A stretch of 64,000 nucleotides of DNA from Macrotis lagotis (GCF_037893015.1 NC_133663.1:222979753-223043752), one strand, 5' to 3'. Positions 1-48,289 are shown, numbered from the stretch's first letter. Translations and numbers: made by a program. Notes: generated by a model not told the origin, from the letters alone.

Positions 1-2617
1 CTCAGAGATGCTCTAATTTGCATTTCTCTAATAAGTAATGATTCAGAGAAATTTTTCATATGACTATGGATTGCTTTGCTCTCATCTGTAAATTGCCTTT
101 GCATATACTTTGACCATTTGTCAATTGGGAATGGCTTGTTTTTTTAAAAATTTGACTCAGTTCTCTGTATATTTTAGAAATGAGTTGTCAGAAATACTAG
201 TTGTAAAGATTGTTTCCCAGTTTACTACATTTCTTTTGATCTTTGTTACAGTGGTTTTGTCTGTGCAAAAGGCTTTTAACTTAAAGTAATCAAAATCATC
301 TAGTTTGTTTTTAGTGATGTTCTCCATCTCTTCCTTGATCATAACTTTTGGTCATAACTCTTCCCTTTCCATAGGTCTGAGAGGTAAACTATTCCTTGAT
401 CTTCTAGTTTGCTTATAATACTGTTTTTTTAATGTCTAAATCCTGTATCCATCTGAATCTTATCTTAGTATAGGATGTGAAGTGTTGGTCTAATCTAAGT
501 ATCTTCCATAGTGACTTCCAATTTTCTCAGCAGTTATTATTGAAGACAGAGGTTTTTACCCCAAAAAGCTGGACTCTGGATTTATCAAACAGCCTGCTAT
601 TGCACCTAGTTTATACCACTCTGTTTCTTAGCCAATACCACAATTTTGATGACTGATGCTTTATAATATAATTTTAGATGTAGTAGGGGTAAGCCTCCTT
701 CTTTTGCACTTTTTTCATTGAATCCCTGGAAATTCTTGACTTTTTTTTCTCCATATGAATTTATTTACAACTTTTTCTAATTCATTAAAGTAATTTTTTG
801 GAACTTTGATTGGTAGGACACTAAACAGGTAATTTAGTTTTGGTAGAATTGTCATTTTTATTATATTAGCTCTACCTAGCCATAAGCAGTTGATGTTTTC
901 CCAGTTATTTAAATTTGATTTTATTTCTGTGAGACATGTTTTGTAATTGTTTTCAGAAAGTTTCTGAGTCTGCCTTAGCAAATAGACTCCCAGGTATTTT
1001 ATTTTGTCTGAGGTTACTTTGAATGGGATTTCTCTTCCTAGCTCTTCCTGCTGTATCTTGCTAGTCATATGTAGAAAAGTTGAGAATTTCTGAGGGTTTA
1101 TTTTATATCTTACAACTTTGCTAAAATTGCTAATTGTTTTCAGTAGTTTTTTGTTTGGGATTCTCTAGGTATATCATCATGTCATCTGCAAAGAGTGAGG
1201 GTTTTGTCTCTTCCTTCCCAATTCTAATTCCTTCAATTTCTTTTTCTTCCCTTATAGCTGAAGCTAACATTTTTAATATGATGTTGAATAGTAATGGTGA
1301 TAATGGGCATCCTTTTGTTCACCCTGATCTCATTGGGAATGTCTCTAGCCTGTCCCCATTGCATATAATGTCTATTGATTGTTTCAGATAGATACTGCTT
1401 ATTATTCTAAAGAACAAACAATTTATTCCTACACTTTCTAGTGTTTTTAGTAGGAATAGGTGCTGTATTTTATCAAAAAGATTTTTTCAGCATATATTGA
1501 TATAATCATATAATTTCTGATAGGTTTCTTATTGATATAATTAATTATACTAAGTTTTCCTAATATTGAACCAACTCTGCATTCCTGGGATAAACCCTAC
1601 TTGATCATCATGTATTATCCTAGTGTTGACTTGTTGTAATTGTTTTGCTAAGATCTTATTTTAAGATTTTTTGCATCTATAATCATCAGGGAGATGGGTC
1701 TATAATTTTCTTTCTCTGATTTAGGTGTCAGCACCATATTATTGTCACATAAAGAGTTAGGTAGAGTTCCATCTTCACCTATTTTTCCAAAGAATTTATA
1801 TAGAATTGGAGCCAATTGTTGCTTAAATGTTTGATAGAATCCACTTGTGAATCCATCTGACCTTGGAGATTTTTTCTTAGGGAGTTCAATGATGACTTGC
1901 TGAATTTATTTGTTCTGAAATAGGGTTATTTAGATATTTAATCTCCTCTTCATTTAACCTGGGATATTTTTGCAAATTTCAAATTGTCAGATTTCAGATT
2001 GTCAAATTTATTAGCATGGAATTGGTCAAAATAATTCCCAAATTGTTACTTGAATTTCCTCCTCATTGGTGGTGAGTTCACCTTTTTTCATTTATGACAC
2101 TAGCAATTTGTTTTTTTTAATCAAATTGACCAGTGGTCTGTCAATTTAATTGGTTTTTTCATAAAACCAACTCTTGCTTTTATTTATTAATTCAATAGAT
2201 TTTTGCTTTCAATTTTATTAATGTCTCCTTTAATTTCTAGAATTTCTAATTTGTTATTTAATTGGGGGTTTTTAATTTGTTCTTTCTATTTTTTTAGTTG
2301 CATATTTAGTTCATTGATTTTCTCTTTCTGCTAATTTATTCATGTAAGCATTTAAAGATTAATATATCCCCTGACAGCCGCTTTGAGTGAATCCCATAGG
2401 TTTTGGTATGTTGTTTCATTATTGTCATTATCTAGGATGAAATAATTCTTTCTATAATTTGTTGATTGATCCACTCATTTTTTAAAATGAGGCTGTTTAG
2501 TTTCCAATTAGTTTTGGGTCTATATCTTCCTGGCCCAATATTGCATGACTTTTATTGAATTATGATGTAAGAAAAATTTATTTACTATCTCTGCCTTTCT
2601 GCAATTGATCATTAGGG

Positions 2618-2769
2618 GTTTTTTTAGGCTTTTGCAAGGCAAATGGGGTTAAGTGGCTTGCCCAAGGCCACACAGCTAGGTAATTGTTAAGTGTCTGTGA
2701 TCGGATTTGAACCCAGGTACTCCTGACTCCAAGGCCGGTGCTTTATCCACTATGCCACCTAGCCGCCAC
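2618..2769 (-). mobile_element. WSINE-type SINE inserted in L1
   Basis: Reverse-oriented marsupial tRNA-derived SINE from the T-run to the 'ggcggctaggtggcatagtgg' head. Flanked by near-identical duplications GATCATTAGG and GATCATTGGG (2607 and 2770), showing insertion into an existing L1. Confidence 0.92.
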
Positions 2770-3640
2770 GATCATTGGGTTTTTATGCCCTAGTACATGG
2801 TCAATTTTTTGTCTAAGTGCCATGTACTGTTGAAAAAAAAGTATTATTTCTTTCTAACCCCATTCAATTTCCTCCATAAGTCTACCATATCTAGGTTTTC
2901 TAACAAACTATTTACCTCCTTAACTTCTTTCTTGTTTATTTTATGATTAGATTTATCTAAATCTGAGTGTGGGATATTGAAATCTCCTACTAGAAGAGTT
3001 TTGCTATCTATGTCTTCCTGTAGTTCTTTCAGCTTCTCTAAGAATTTGGATGCCATCCCATTGGGGCCATACATATTCAGCATTGAAATCACTTGTTGTC
3101 TATGATACCTTTTAGGAAGATATAGTTTCCTTGTCTCTTCTAATGCTATCTACTTTTGCAGCTGCTTTGTCTGAGATAAGAATCGCTACTCCTGCTTTTT
3201 TCACTTCAGCTGAAGCAAGATATATTTTCCTCTAACCTTTTACCTTTACTCTATATGCATCTCTCTGCTTCAAATGAGTTTCTTGTAAGCAGCATAGGAT
3301 TCTTGTTTTAATCCAGTCTGCTATTAGCTTACCTTTTAAGGGAGAGTTCATCCCATTCACATTGGAAGTTATTAGTGACTCTTTATTGCCCTCCATGCTA
3401 TCTTCCCTGTTTGTATTTTTCCTTTTCCCTCCCCTTTATCTGTATTCCCCAGTATTTTGTTTTTGAATACCACTCCCTTCAGTGTTTGCCCTCCTATATC
3501 CACCCCCCTCCCCTTTCTTTCCCCTTTCCTTTTCCCTTCCCTTCCTTCTGTTAGTTTCCCTTTTTCTCCCTCACCCTGACTCCATCCCCCACTCCCCTTT
3601 TCCCCTTTAAATACTTGAAACCTAAAATGTCTCTTAAGTT

Positions 3641-3643
<3 letters not shown>

Positions 3644-3685
<42 letters not shown>

Positions 3686-3697
3686 CGTGTGTGTGTA
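3644..3697. repeat. (GT)n microsatellite
   Basis: About 54 bp of GT with a few GC interruptions, lying between L1 ORF1 and ORF2. Confidence 0.95.
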
Positions 3698-5990
3698 AGG
3701 TAACTTTAAGCCAAGTCTGATGAGAGGAAGATTCAGGTGTTTCTCATCTGCTCCCTTCTTCCCCTCTATTACAATAGGTCTTTTGTACCTCTTTATGTAA
3801 TGAGATTTACCTCATTCAATCCCCTCCATCCTCCTGTCTCCTTGCTGATCCCCTTCTTAGGGAGGTAGTGTTTTTTTAAATCATTCTAAGTCATAGAAAG
3901 CCATGAGTATCCATCATTTCTGGCTAAGTATTTTCTCTCCAATAGTTATAATTCTCGAGTTATTAGAGCTTTTCTCCCAAGTAGGGATATAGCCAATTTC
4001 TTCCCACTGGATAGTAGTCTCATGGATAAGTCATGAGTGTCCCTCACTTCTGGCTAAGTATATTCTCTCTGATAGTTACAATTCTCAAGAGTTATGAGAA
4101 TCTTTTTCCTCATGCTGGGATATAGCCAGTTTCATCTTATTGGATAGCAGTTTTTTTCTTTACCTTTTTTTTTTTTGCCTTTTCATGTGTCTCTTGAGCC
4201 TCCTGTTTGATGTCCAAATTTTCTATTTAGTTCTGGTCTTTTCATCAGGAATTGTTGGAAGTCTCCCATTTCGTTAAATGACCATCTTTTCCCCTGGAAG
4301 AGAAGACTCAGTTTTGCCAGATAGTGGATTCTTGGCTGCATTCCATGTCCCTTTGTTCTTCAGAATATCTCATTCAGGCCTTTCAATCCCTTAATGTTGA
4401 TACAGCCAGGTCCTGTGTGACCCTTACTGTTGCTCCTTGGTATTTAAATTGTTTCTTTCTGGCTGATTGCAGGATTTTCTCTTTTATCTGATAGTTCTGG
4501 AATTTAGCCACAACATTCTTTGGTGTTTTCATTTTGCGATCTCTTTCCAAAGGGGATCAATATATTCTTTCAATAACAATTTTGCCTTCTGGTTCCATGA
4601 TATCAAGGCAATTTTCCATCACTAAATGTAATATTAAGTCCAGGCTTTTTTTTCTCTTCAATGTTTTCAGGAAGGCCTATAATTCTCAGGTTGTCCTTCC
4701 TCAATCTATTCTCAAGGTCAGTGGTTTTGCTGATGTGGTATTTTACATTTTCTTCTATTTTTTGATGTTTTGGTTTTGTTCAACAGACATTTGCTGTCTC
4801 GTGAAGTCATTAGTTTCCACAGACTCCATTCTTTTTTTTAGGGAATTTTCTTCATTTACCTTTTGCAACTCCTTTTCCAATTGGTCAATTATATTTTTGT
4901 AAGTTTTCCATTTGACCAATTGAGGTTTTGAGAGAATTGTTTTCTTGTTGCAGTGTTTTCTCTTCCAAATTTTCCAATTGATTTTTAAACTTCCTTATTT
5001 CTTCAAGGAAGAAATGTGCTGGAGAGCAGGTCATATTCTCCTCAGAGGTTCTAGGTCTCTCTGAGTTAGTGTCTTTTCCTTCCAAGAATTTTTCTATGGA
5101 TCCTCCTTTGTGCTGGCCTTTCTTCACTATCCTAAGACCTTGTGTTGGGGAGAGGCTGGTTCACAGAGGTTTGGTGTTGGGATCTCTAGAGGCTTTACTC
5201 ACTGAGTGTAGTATCTCCAGCTGGTCAGTAGGGGGTGATGGTTGCTTTCTCTGGAGTGTCTGTGACCTTGATTGAGGCCCTCTCCCTTGGCCTGGAGGGA
5301 GTGGTTAAAGCTATTGAATACTTTTATCTTTGACCAATAGTGGTCATAACTCTCCCTCTTCACAGTTGAGATGGTTCTGCTGCTCAGCCTTAGCCTGGGG
5401 AGGAAGGTGAGCTGTAATTGTTTATTCTGGGAAGAGACTTCAGTTCAAATTAAAGTACTGACTCTGAGTTCCTCCTGACCAGAGGAGCCTAGGGATTGAT
5501 GTCTACAACTCTCCCACCCTGGAACTCTTCCTCCAGCCCTGCCCACAAGCTCCAAATGGTTAGCACCACAACCAATGCCTCTGCTCCCTAGTTGGCCCAA
5601 GGCCCTATGGCCAACCAGTCTGTAGCCCTGCTCCTGATCAAGCCAGTCTGATTCTCAGTCCCTCAGGCTCCCGGGCTCATGCCCTACCTCTAATCAGGCT
5701 AATCTAAGGTTTATCTGGGCTCCCAGGCTCTCACCTGTGCTCTTGGTAGAGTCCACCCTCTGCACCTGGACTCACCCAAATCAGGGAAGACAAATCCTGA
5801 GGTAGATGTTCTTTCTCCTGGCTTTTCTTTCTGGGTTTTATAGATCCGAGTTCTGTTAAGAGGTTTGTTTCATACTGTTTATGAGATTTTAGCACTGTGT
5901 CTGTCTTCTCTCTGCCATCTTGACTAGAAGTCCTTCCTTCTTTAAATTTTTTCAAGTTACACGTAAAAAAAATTAGCATTAGCTGTTTTG

Positions 5991-6141
5991 GGTTTTTTTT
6001 AGGTTTTTGCAAGGCAAATGGGGTTAAGTGGCTTGCCGAAGGCCACACAGCTAGGTAATTATTAAGTGTCTGAGGTCAGATTTGAACTTAGGTCCTTCTG
6101 ACACCAGGGCCAGTGCTCTATACTTTGCCACTTAGCCACCC
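5991..6141 (-). mobile_element. WSINE-type SINE
   Basis: Reverse-oriented copy with target duplication AGCTGTTTT at 5981 and 6142. Moderately diverged. Confidence 0.9.
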
Positions 6142-6151
6142 AGCTGTTTTT

Positions 6152-7058
6152 TTTAATTTAAGTTTCAAATTCTCTTTTCTTCCCCTACCCCTTTTATTGA
6201 GAAGGCAAGTAATTTGATAATGGTTATACATGTGGAAAACATATTTACATATTAACCATATTATAAAAAACACAAGTCAAAAGAAAAGAAAATGAAAAAA
6301 AGTTTTCAAAAAAATGTTTCTGTCTGCATTCAGACTTCATCAGCTCCTTCTCAGGATATGGATAACATTTTTCTCCATGAGTCCTTTGGAATTGTCTTAG
6401 GACATTGTATTGTTCAGAATAGCCAAATCATTCACAGTTGACCATCCTTAAACTATTGCTGATTTTGTGTATAATATTCTTCTGACTCTGGTCACTTCAT
6501 TCTGTGTCAATTCATGTTAAGTCTTTTGAGGTTTTTTTTTTTCCTGAGAGCATCTGCTCATCATTTCTTATAGCACAATAGTATTCCATCACAGTTTGTT
6601 CAATAACTCAACTGGTGGGCATCTCATCAATTTCCAGGTCTTTTCTACCACAAAAATAGCTACTATAGTTTTTCTTTGGGATATTGACCTGGTGATGTTA
6701 TTGCTGGGTCAGAGTTTTAAACCATAGTTCCAGATCATTCTCCAGAATGGTTGGGTCAGTTCACAACTTCACCATCAATGTATTAGTGTCCCAGTTTTCC
6801 CATATCCCCTTTTCTGTCAAATTTTTCAATTTCCTTTGATATTTGTCATTTTTCTTTACTATCACATTACCCAATCTGATAGAAGTGGGGTAGTATCTCA
6901 GAGGTGTTTTTCTAATCAATGGTACATTTCTCTAATCAGTAGTGACTGAATGATTTCATGTCTATAACTTTGTTTTATCTGAAAACTGCCTATTCATATC
7001 CTCTATCAAGTAGGGAATTTGTATTCTTATAAAGTTAACTCAGTTCTGTCTGCATGTA

Positions 7059-7116
<58 letters not shown>

Positions 7117-7665
7117 ATATATATGTAAAAATTTTCCCATTTTGTTTTTCTTGATCTAGACTGCTTTAGTTTTGTTTGGGCAAAATCTTTTTTAATGTAA
7201 TCAAAATTATCCATTTTACACTTCATGTTATTTGATCAAAAATTCCTCATCCATAGATCTGACTATTCCAAGTTTTCCTTATTTGCTCATATCACCCGTT
7301 ATATTTAAATCATGTACCCATTTTGATCTTATCTTGAAATAGAGTGTGAGGTGCTGGTCTATGCCTAGTTTCCACTCAACTTGCTTTCCAATTTTCTCAG
7401 TTTTTGCCATATAGTGAATTCTTGTCCAAAAGTTTGGATCCTTATGATTGTCAAACACTTAATTACCACAGTGGTTTACTACTGTGTATTGTGTGCCTAA
7501 TCTCTTCCACTGATACATTCATTTAATTTCCTAATGTCTTCTTGCATTTTATTGGACTGTTTAATCTATTCACATTTAAAGTTTAAAAAAATTAGGTTTA
7601 GATTTTTGTCCTTTTTTTGTTTTTCCTAATTGGGATCCCCCCACCATCTACCCCTTGTTTCCTGT
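6152..7665 (-). mobile_element. Older L1 fragment with internal deletion
   Basis: The minus strand reads an L1 3' UTR and ORF2 C-terminal region (for example 'ggcatctcatcaatttcc', shared with the L1 at 36.8-38.5 kb). At about 7540 it jumps to the endonuclease/inter-ORF region. Interrupted by a TA microsatellite at 7062-7126. Confidence 0.75.
7062..7126. repeat. (TA)n microsatellite
   Basis: About 20 TA units preceded by GT units and followed by imperfect TA, inside the L1 fragment. Confidence 0.95.
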
Positions 7666-7734
7666 AAAGCTAGTCCTCTGTCTTTTCAGTAATTTTTGCT
7701 TAATCTATTTAATCTACTAAAGCAATGTTTGACA

Positions 7735-7935
7735 GCTAGTCAGTACAGCCAGACCTGAAGTCAGGAAGATCTAAGTTCAAATCTGGCCTCAGACATTGTG
7801 TTAGCCTGTTTAAATCATCAGTAAAATGGTATAATAGCAACCATCTGTCAGGGTTGTTGTGATGATCAATTGTAAGGTATTTAGCATAGTATTTGACATG
7901 TGTTAAGCACTAATAATAGCTATTATCATTATTAA
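7735..7935 (+). repeat. MIR/THER-like SINE
   Basis: The sequence contains 'gaagtcaggaagatctaagt', 'tcagtaaaatggtataatag', 'gggttgttgtgatgatca' and a tail of 'taagcactaataatagctat'. This is typical CORE-SINE order. A central part is deleted. Confidence 0.75.
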
Positions 7936-9163
7936 GCTGGCTGTCTTCTCTCATAATGGAGAATTTTTTCACCAGCATCTTATGAAAAATGACTTATCCC
8001 CCCCCCCTTCTGTTGGGTCTAGTGGGACCCCATCAACAGGCTGGCATCCTTTGCTCATTTCTTTTTCCTCAGTTCTCTCTGGTTGGGCAGTTAAAGCACA
8101 ATGTGTTGCCACAGGACTGTTGCAAGCAGAACAACCTTCTGGCTTCTCCAGAACTGGAGCGGGGGGTTGGGGGATGTGGGGAAGACAAGGAAAAGGCAGG
8201 CTATAGTTCTACTGCAAGCCTAGGGGTCAGGTTGTACAGTCCTGCAAGAACATGGTGATTGGTGAGGGACAGGGGTAATGAATAAGCACATTAGGAATTA
8301 GCCTTATTGTTAATACATCGGATTATTAGGTTTATTGATGTCTTAGAACAGCTTAAATTATTTTTGGGGGGTGTATAATATAATTCCTTTTTTTGGAAAG
8401 TTTTGAAAGGTCCTGAGGATGAGAGAGTCTATTCCTCTATATTGTTGGTCACCTGACCCAGAATTATTAATAGATTAGTGGGATATTTAAGAATATTTGC
8501 AGGCAGGCGTCATTAAATGGACAGAAGAAAATAAAGGGGGTGGAAGGGGATGAGTATGGTGACAAGGTGTCAGATAGAAGTAGGATAAAGGAACTGGTCA
8601 CCTCTTCACTAGAAATGGGAGGAAAAGAGAGAATATGGAGGTGAGGAAAAACTTTAAAGTCTTTTTGAGATGTAACACAGGGAAGAGGAGGCTCAAGGAT
8701 GAGTGGCCACTGTTCTTTCAGTAAAGTATGAGGATACTTATATATTATAAACATACTACAATATCATATATATGTGTACATGCATATTGGGAATAAGCAA
8801 GAAAGATTGATGATATTTTTGATTCTTGTATAGACCCTTTAAGAAAACAGAAAGAACAAATATATCTACCACCTCAAAGAACTCACAACGTATTAGAAGA
8901 TATGATACGATATTAAAACATAATAAAAAAATAAAAATGTTATTATGTGTATAACAGTAAAAAATGTTAAAATCATTTTGAAGAGGAAGAATTTAACAGA
9001 GGTAGTTTTTTAACAACCAATAATTTATTCCTTAAACAATTTACACAATTAAAAGAAAAAGAGATACTAAATCTGATATCATTAGAATATAATTCTATTA
9101 GTCTTTCATTTCTAGAATATGCAAGAAATAACTGTTTAACTGTTATCAGAAAATTCTCTAGAA
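7936..9163. other. Unassigned intergenic DNA
   Basis: Contains a C-run at 7999-8007, a GC-richer patch to about 8260 and a purine-rich strand at 8460-8720. I recognise no gene or repeat family. Short frames here have no recognisable motif. Confidence 0.5.
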
Positions 9164-9530
9164 CAGTGGAGTCAGAATCAAATACAGTAGGGATTATAAA
9201 TGAAAAGGATCTTTGTGAGCTATATACAGACTTAATAGTTTTTGTTATTTTTTTTTAGTTTTTGCAAGGCAGTGGGGTTAAGTGGCTTGCCCAAGGACAC
9301 ACAGCTAGGTAATTATTAAATGTCTGAGGCTGGATTTGAACTCAGGTACTTTTGACTCCAGGGCCAGTGCTCTATCCACTGCACCACCTAGCCACCCCCA
9401 GATTTAATGTTTTAAATGTGAGTTAATTTTTATTATATTTCTATTTGTTTTATTAAATATTTTAATCTGATTTGGGCCTCACTTGAGTGTTGTAGGTTGT
9501 GGTCCATGGACACCATGCTTGATACTTCTG
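9164..9530. mobile_element. hAT-like non-autonomous DNA element, split by a SINE
   Basis: The left end CAGTGGAGTCAGAATCAAAT and the right end, reading inward as CAGAAGTATCAAGCATGG, form imperfect terminal inverted repeats of the CAGGGGTGTCAAAC type. Flanking 8-mers CTCTAGAA and TCCTAGAA differ at two positions, as an old hAT target duplication would. The same interior is found at 50169-50364. A SINE occupies 9248-9399. Confidence 0.6.
9248..9399 (-). mobile_element. WSINE-type SINE inserted in hAT-like element
   Basis: Reverse-oriented full-length copy with T-run at 9248-9256 and head ending near 9399. Inserted within the DNA element above. Confidence 0.9.
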
Positions 9531-9905
9531 TCCTAGAAAATTGGTTCTTGATTTTAACAATATTTAGGAAGCACAAACTATCATAAACAGTTGTTTTAAA
9601 CTGTTTTAAGTAGTCTTTTAAAAATTTCTACAAAATTCATCTTTGGTTGCATAATAAAAGTATTTTGCTTTTCTGCAAAAGATCTTAGAAGTCTACAGGC
9701 ACTAGCTAATTCTCACATGTGAAAAGTGGTATATGACTTTTACAGAGGAAAAAAAGGGCAAAGTGATTTTTTTTTGTTGTACCATAAAAGCCTGTTAGTG
9801 ATATAAGTTGAAAAGGGAAATACTTTAATCATTTAGTTTAGAGAATGCTTTCATCCTGTAAATAAAAACTAGTTGGTTATGACACTACAAGGAACAAATG
9901 AGCAA

Positions 9906-10050
9906 GGGGCAGCTAGGGCACAGTGGAGCACTGGCCCTGGAGTCAGGAGTACCTGAGTTCAAATCCAGCCTCAGACACTTAATAATTACCTAGCTATGTG
10001 GCCTTGGGTAAGCCACATAACCCCATTGCCCTTGCAAAAAAAAAAAAAAA
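9906..10050 (+). mobile_element. WSINE-type SINE
   Basis: Starts GGGGCAGCTAGGGCACAG and ends with a 14-15 nt A-tail. Flanked by GAACAAATGAG and GAAACAAATGAG, a near-perfect target duplication. Confidence 0.92.
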
Positions 10051-10075
10051 GAAACAAATGAGTAAGACTTAAAAG

Positions 10076-10274
10076 CAGAGGTTCACAAACTTTCTCAGTT
10101 CATCAGTAATTTTTTTCACAGTGTCCACAGGCAAAAGAAACAAGAACAAATGCCCTCAATCCCCATAACAGTTCCATTTATTAAGAAGTTAAGTTGAAAA
10201 TTTAAAATATCCTGATGACCCTAAAGGTTGACCATTGGCACCCTTTGGTGCCTTGATACACAATTTGGGAACTG
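10076..10274. mobile_element. Short hAT/MER-like DNA element
   Basis: The left end CAGAGGTTCACAAACTTT and right end TTTGGGAACTG are inverted copies of the CAGNGGTTCCCAAA type typical of mammalian non-autonomous hAT elements. About 200 bp with no coding potential. Confidence 0.5.
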
Positions 10275-12806
10275 CAAACAGCCTTCTAAAGGCTATAAAT
10301 TACATTTTCTGATTATTTTCCTGCTAAACACATCTATGTTTCTTTATTATTAAATCTGAAAAATGTTCATTTAAAATCAGTTTATTGATTTTGCTGTTCA
10401 ACAGTAAAAAGGCTGGAAGGAACTTTTAATGTATCATCTTATCAGGTTCATTATTTTGAACAAGCATAGTAATATATAACCTTCCCAGACAAGAGATTTT
10501 CCACAAAAGCCGAACCAGAAAATGAAGTATTTCTGCATTATGTGAAATAAAGGAAATGAAAACAAATAGAAACTAAGCTTCTTATAGATCTAACACTTAT
10601 CTGAAACAAAACTAACATATATACAAAACATATATAAATATATAAACACAAACATATCTGAAGTCCAAAAATATATTAATATTTTGACTAAGATCAAAAT
10701 AGTTTTTACAAAAGTTTCAAAATTCTTGAAACTCTAGCAACCATAAGGAATTATTACTATTGTGTTTGATCAATCTATTTTCTTGTCATTTATGAAAGCA
10801 TAAATAGCTAAGTATTAAAGACATAGCAGTGGTTAACAGCAAGGAAAGCTGTACAAATATTATAAAAAGTCCATTTTCATTAAAAAGAATTTACCTATCA
10901 TACAGTTATAAACAAAATATATTTTCAAAATGCCTTTTCAATAATTTATTTGTGAAATTGATATATTTAAGAAATAAATCAAAATCAATTAAGAAATAAA
11001 TCTTTTCTATTTATAAAAAAAATAAATCCTTTGAAGAATATTTCAGGCTGGTATTTGCACTAGTACTTTTTATAGATGAAATGGTAAAATAAATAAAGTC
11101 AAGAAAAAAGGCTAATTAGTTTAAAACAAAAGTACAAAAACGTAAGTAAAATTTATAATATATGTGCTAATCAAATAAGCTTTCTTCAAAGATAACTTAA
11201 ATACATTTTGCTTCAAGTGTTCAGCATTATCCTGAAAAGTGATAGAAATGATCCCTATAGTAAGGAATCTATGAAAGACATCTTCTGAGATGTTTTCTGA
11301 CTGGGAAAAGTTTGGGATTAATTTGCTTCTGCCTTAAATTCAGAGACTATTTTAGAAGGTATATAAAGAAACACAAATGAGAAATCAAATTTAATAAAAA
11401 TTTACCCTAGTCAACTTACAATCTACTTTGAACTTTATATGTGCTCAAAATATACACTAATCCCTCTACAGCAACTGAAATGTATCCATGCCTGTGCAAG
11501 TATACAGATACAGGTAAACTGAAGAAGAAATCCAATGAATTTTCTGGGATGTAGTTTAGTTCATTAACAAATATCATATCTTCCTCTACCACAATTTGTT
11601 TTTTTAAATTTTTACCATTTTTTTTGCCTAGTCATATTAGTCCTATTTCACAAACCACAAAATATATATATATATATATATATATGTTAGTCCTGTCCTT
11701 TTTAAAAAAAGTCTAAAATATATTTTATTACTATTAAAATACTCTGAATTTATTTTAATTTTCAAAAGATAAAAATATATTATCTATTCTATATCACTCA
11801 CACAGAAAGGTATCAGTTCTTACCATAAGAACATGGTTTAGTTGATCTATGGATATAAGTTCTAATTCTTCTCTCAAAAATTCAAAACTACCTAATTACC
11901 TGACAGTCAAATTAAACATTTACTTTCTAAGGAATATTTAAGACTTTTATAAAAATTAGCTTTGCTAAATTTCAACTAGTAGAAAAAATTGATGGTATTG
12001 TTACAACTGAAATAAATTATGTTAACATTCAATAGAAATTTATCACAGATATAAATAGCAAGTTATAAAGATCTAATGAATGACATATTATGGCCTCAAA
12101 TACTTTCTTGAAAATAAGGTATTTCATTCGGTTAGAAATAAAATCCAAATTTACACTTAAAGTAGGGCTTTTTTTTTTAGTGGAGTGAAAAATCCACTAA
12201 TAATTCTAATTAGATACTTTAAAATCAACTTTTTCTTAAAAGTTTCTGGTTAAAAACAAATCTATCCACTTAAAACTTTAATGTATTAATTTAAAATGGA
12301 TATAATTTAATAGTATACTAGAGACAAAATAGAAAATATACTCAAGTTCAAATAAACATTTCAGAAATCACTCTGGACAAAGAAGTCTTAGCTTTCATTT
12401 CCATGATTTTTCCTGGAAAAATCAAGTGACTCAAACTTAACTAAAATAGTTACAAAAAAATATTCTTCTAAACATTCATTCTATTAAGACTGTTAAGCCA
12501 CTTGACTCACAACAAATTAGGGCTGAGGGTTTAATGCACTATATGCAATCATAATTCTAGCAAAATTATGGTCACTGCTTCCAGAAAGTGTCACCCTCCT
12601 CAACTTCAGGAAACTTAAAAGGAAACTTTAGCTCTATACAAACTTTGAGCTCCTTCCAAGAATCAGAAAGCATTTTGAACTACAGCTCCTTGGTTATCAG
12701 AAACATGGTATACCTCTCCAACTATGGTACCAGAGAGCTTCTGCAACCTTCATTTCAAACCAATTCTCATTTTAGCTACTTTGTCATTCTTCTTCTGAAA
12801 TCACAT
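10275..12806. other. AT-rich region without recognised repeats, possible distal 3' UTR of the BEN gene
   Basis: About 2.5 kb downstream of the BEND2-like stop, free of recognisable transposons apart from a (TA)12 tract at 11661-11685. Several minus-strand AATAAA hexamers occur. The lack of repeats is compatible with a long 3' UTR but does not prove it. Confidence 0.3.
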
Positions 12807-13085
12807 TTTATTTTCTCATGACATTATACCCTACCTGAATTTAAAAAAATTAAGCAAACCATTGTAGAGTTGTAGAATGTCCAGTATTTCTCTTTTATGA
12901 TGCAACTTATACTTACAAAGAATCTGTTTCTTTACCTTATTTTCTGAGATCCTGCACTGCCAATGCACTGACATGTTTCAAAAATTACACCCTGAGACAC
13001 AAACATAAGGAGACATAAGCAAGATGGCTGAAACAATGGTCCATTGAGCCAATGGTATCTCAAATGGCTTCATTCCTGAAGGGTT
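12807..13085 (-). other. BEND2: Proximal BEND2-like 3' UTR with candidate poly(A) signal
   Basis: Directly downstream of the stop there is repeat-free AT-rich DNA. The first minus-strand AATAAA after the stop is at 12807-12812, giving a UTR of at least 275 nt. Further AATAAA hexamers occur at lower coordinates (for example near 11.75 and 10.95 kb), so a longer UTR is possible. Transcript ends cannot be fixed from sequence alone. Confidence 0.35.
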
Positions 13086-47892
<34,807 letters not shown>

Positions 47893-48289
47893 GTTCCGCC
47901 GCTCCGGCTCGGTCTCGGCGCGGCCACGGGCTCGGCTTTCCGTTGGCACAGGTGGGTGGGGCGGGAAGATGGCGTTGAAACGGAAGGGGCTCGACGGGCG
48001 ACGTGAGCACCGAACTCGTTTCAGCCTCTGCGGCTGCGCAGTGGTGCCCGCCGCCAACGGTCCCCAGCGGGCGCCGCGAAAGGCCCCGGAAGTCCGGCGG
48101 GCCTCCGCTCGGTGCTGCCCCGCGCCCGGCCTGCCCCGGCTCCGGGTGTCTCCTCGCTGGTCTTGCCCTGCCCCCGCCCCGGGCGGCAGCTGCGGGCCAC
48201 CAGGTCGGCGACCACCCTTCCTTACCCACCCTCCCAGAAGCAGGAACAGAGGAAGTGGCGGGATTTCGGCCGCGCGCCGGTGTGATCTT

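Larger units (their letters stand above)
1..5935 (-). mobile_element. L1 retrotransposon, near full length, 3' end cut by window edge
   Basis: Reading the minus strand gives a 5' leader ending at about 5935 (GTCAAGATGGCAGAGAG), then ORF1 from about 5.13 kb with a coiled coil (FFLEEIRKFKNQLENLEEK) and a C-terminal RNA-binding segment (KFQNYQIKEKILQSARKK at about 4.45-4.55 kb). ORF2 follows with endonuclease residues LLVGDFNIPHSDLD (about 2.97 kb) and reverse-transcriptase C-terminal motifs (REIPFKVTSDKIKYLGVYL at about 1.0 kb). Both frames are interrupted many times. A SINE sits inside ORF2 at 2618-2769. The 3' UTR and tail lie off the left edge. Confidence 0.9.

Noticed and set aside
1134-1391. 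Plus-strand frames within the left L1 and within other LINEs
   Set aside because: They are antisense to L1 ORF2 or L2 and share wording with it.
8467-8754. 95-residue minus-strand frame
   Set aside because: Purine-rich strand gives an open frame by composition; no motif or splice fit.
47969-48002. MALKRKGLDGRR start as a UBE2D-like N-terminus
   Set aside because: Only the first five residues resemble MALKR; the next residues differ and no following exon fits.
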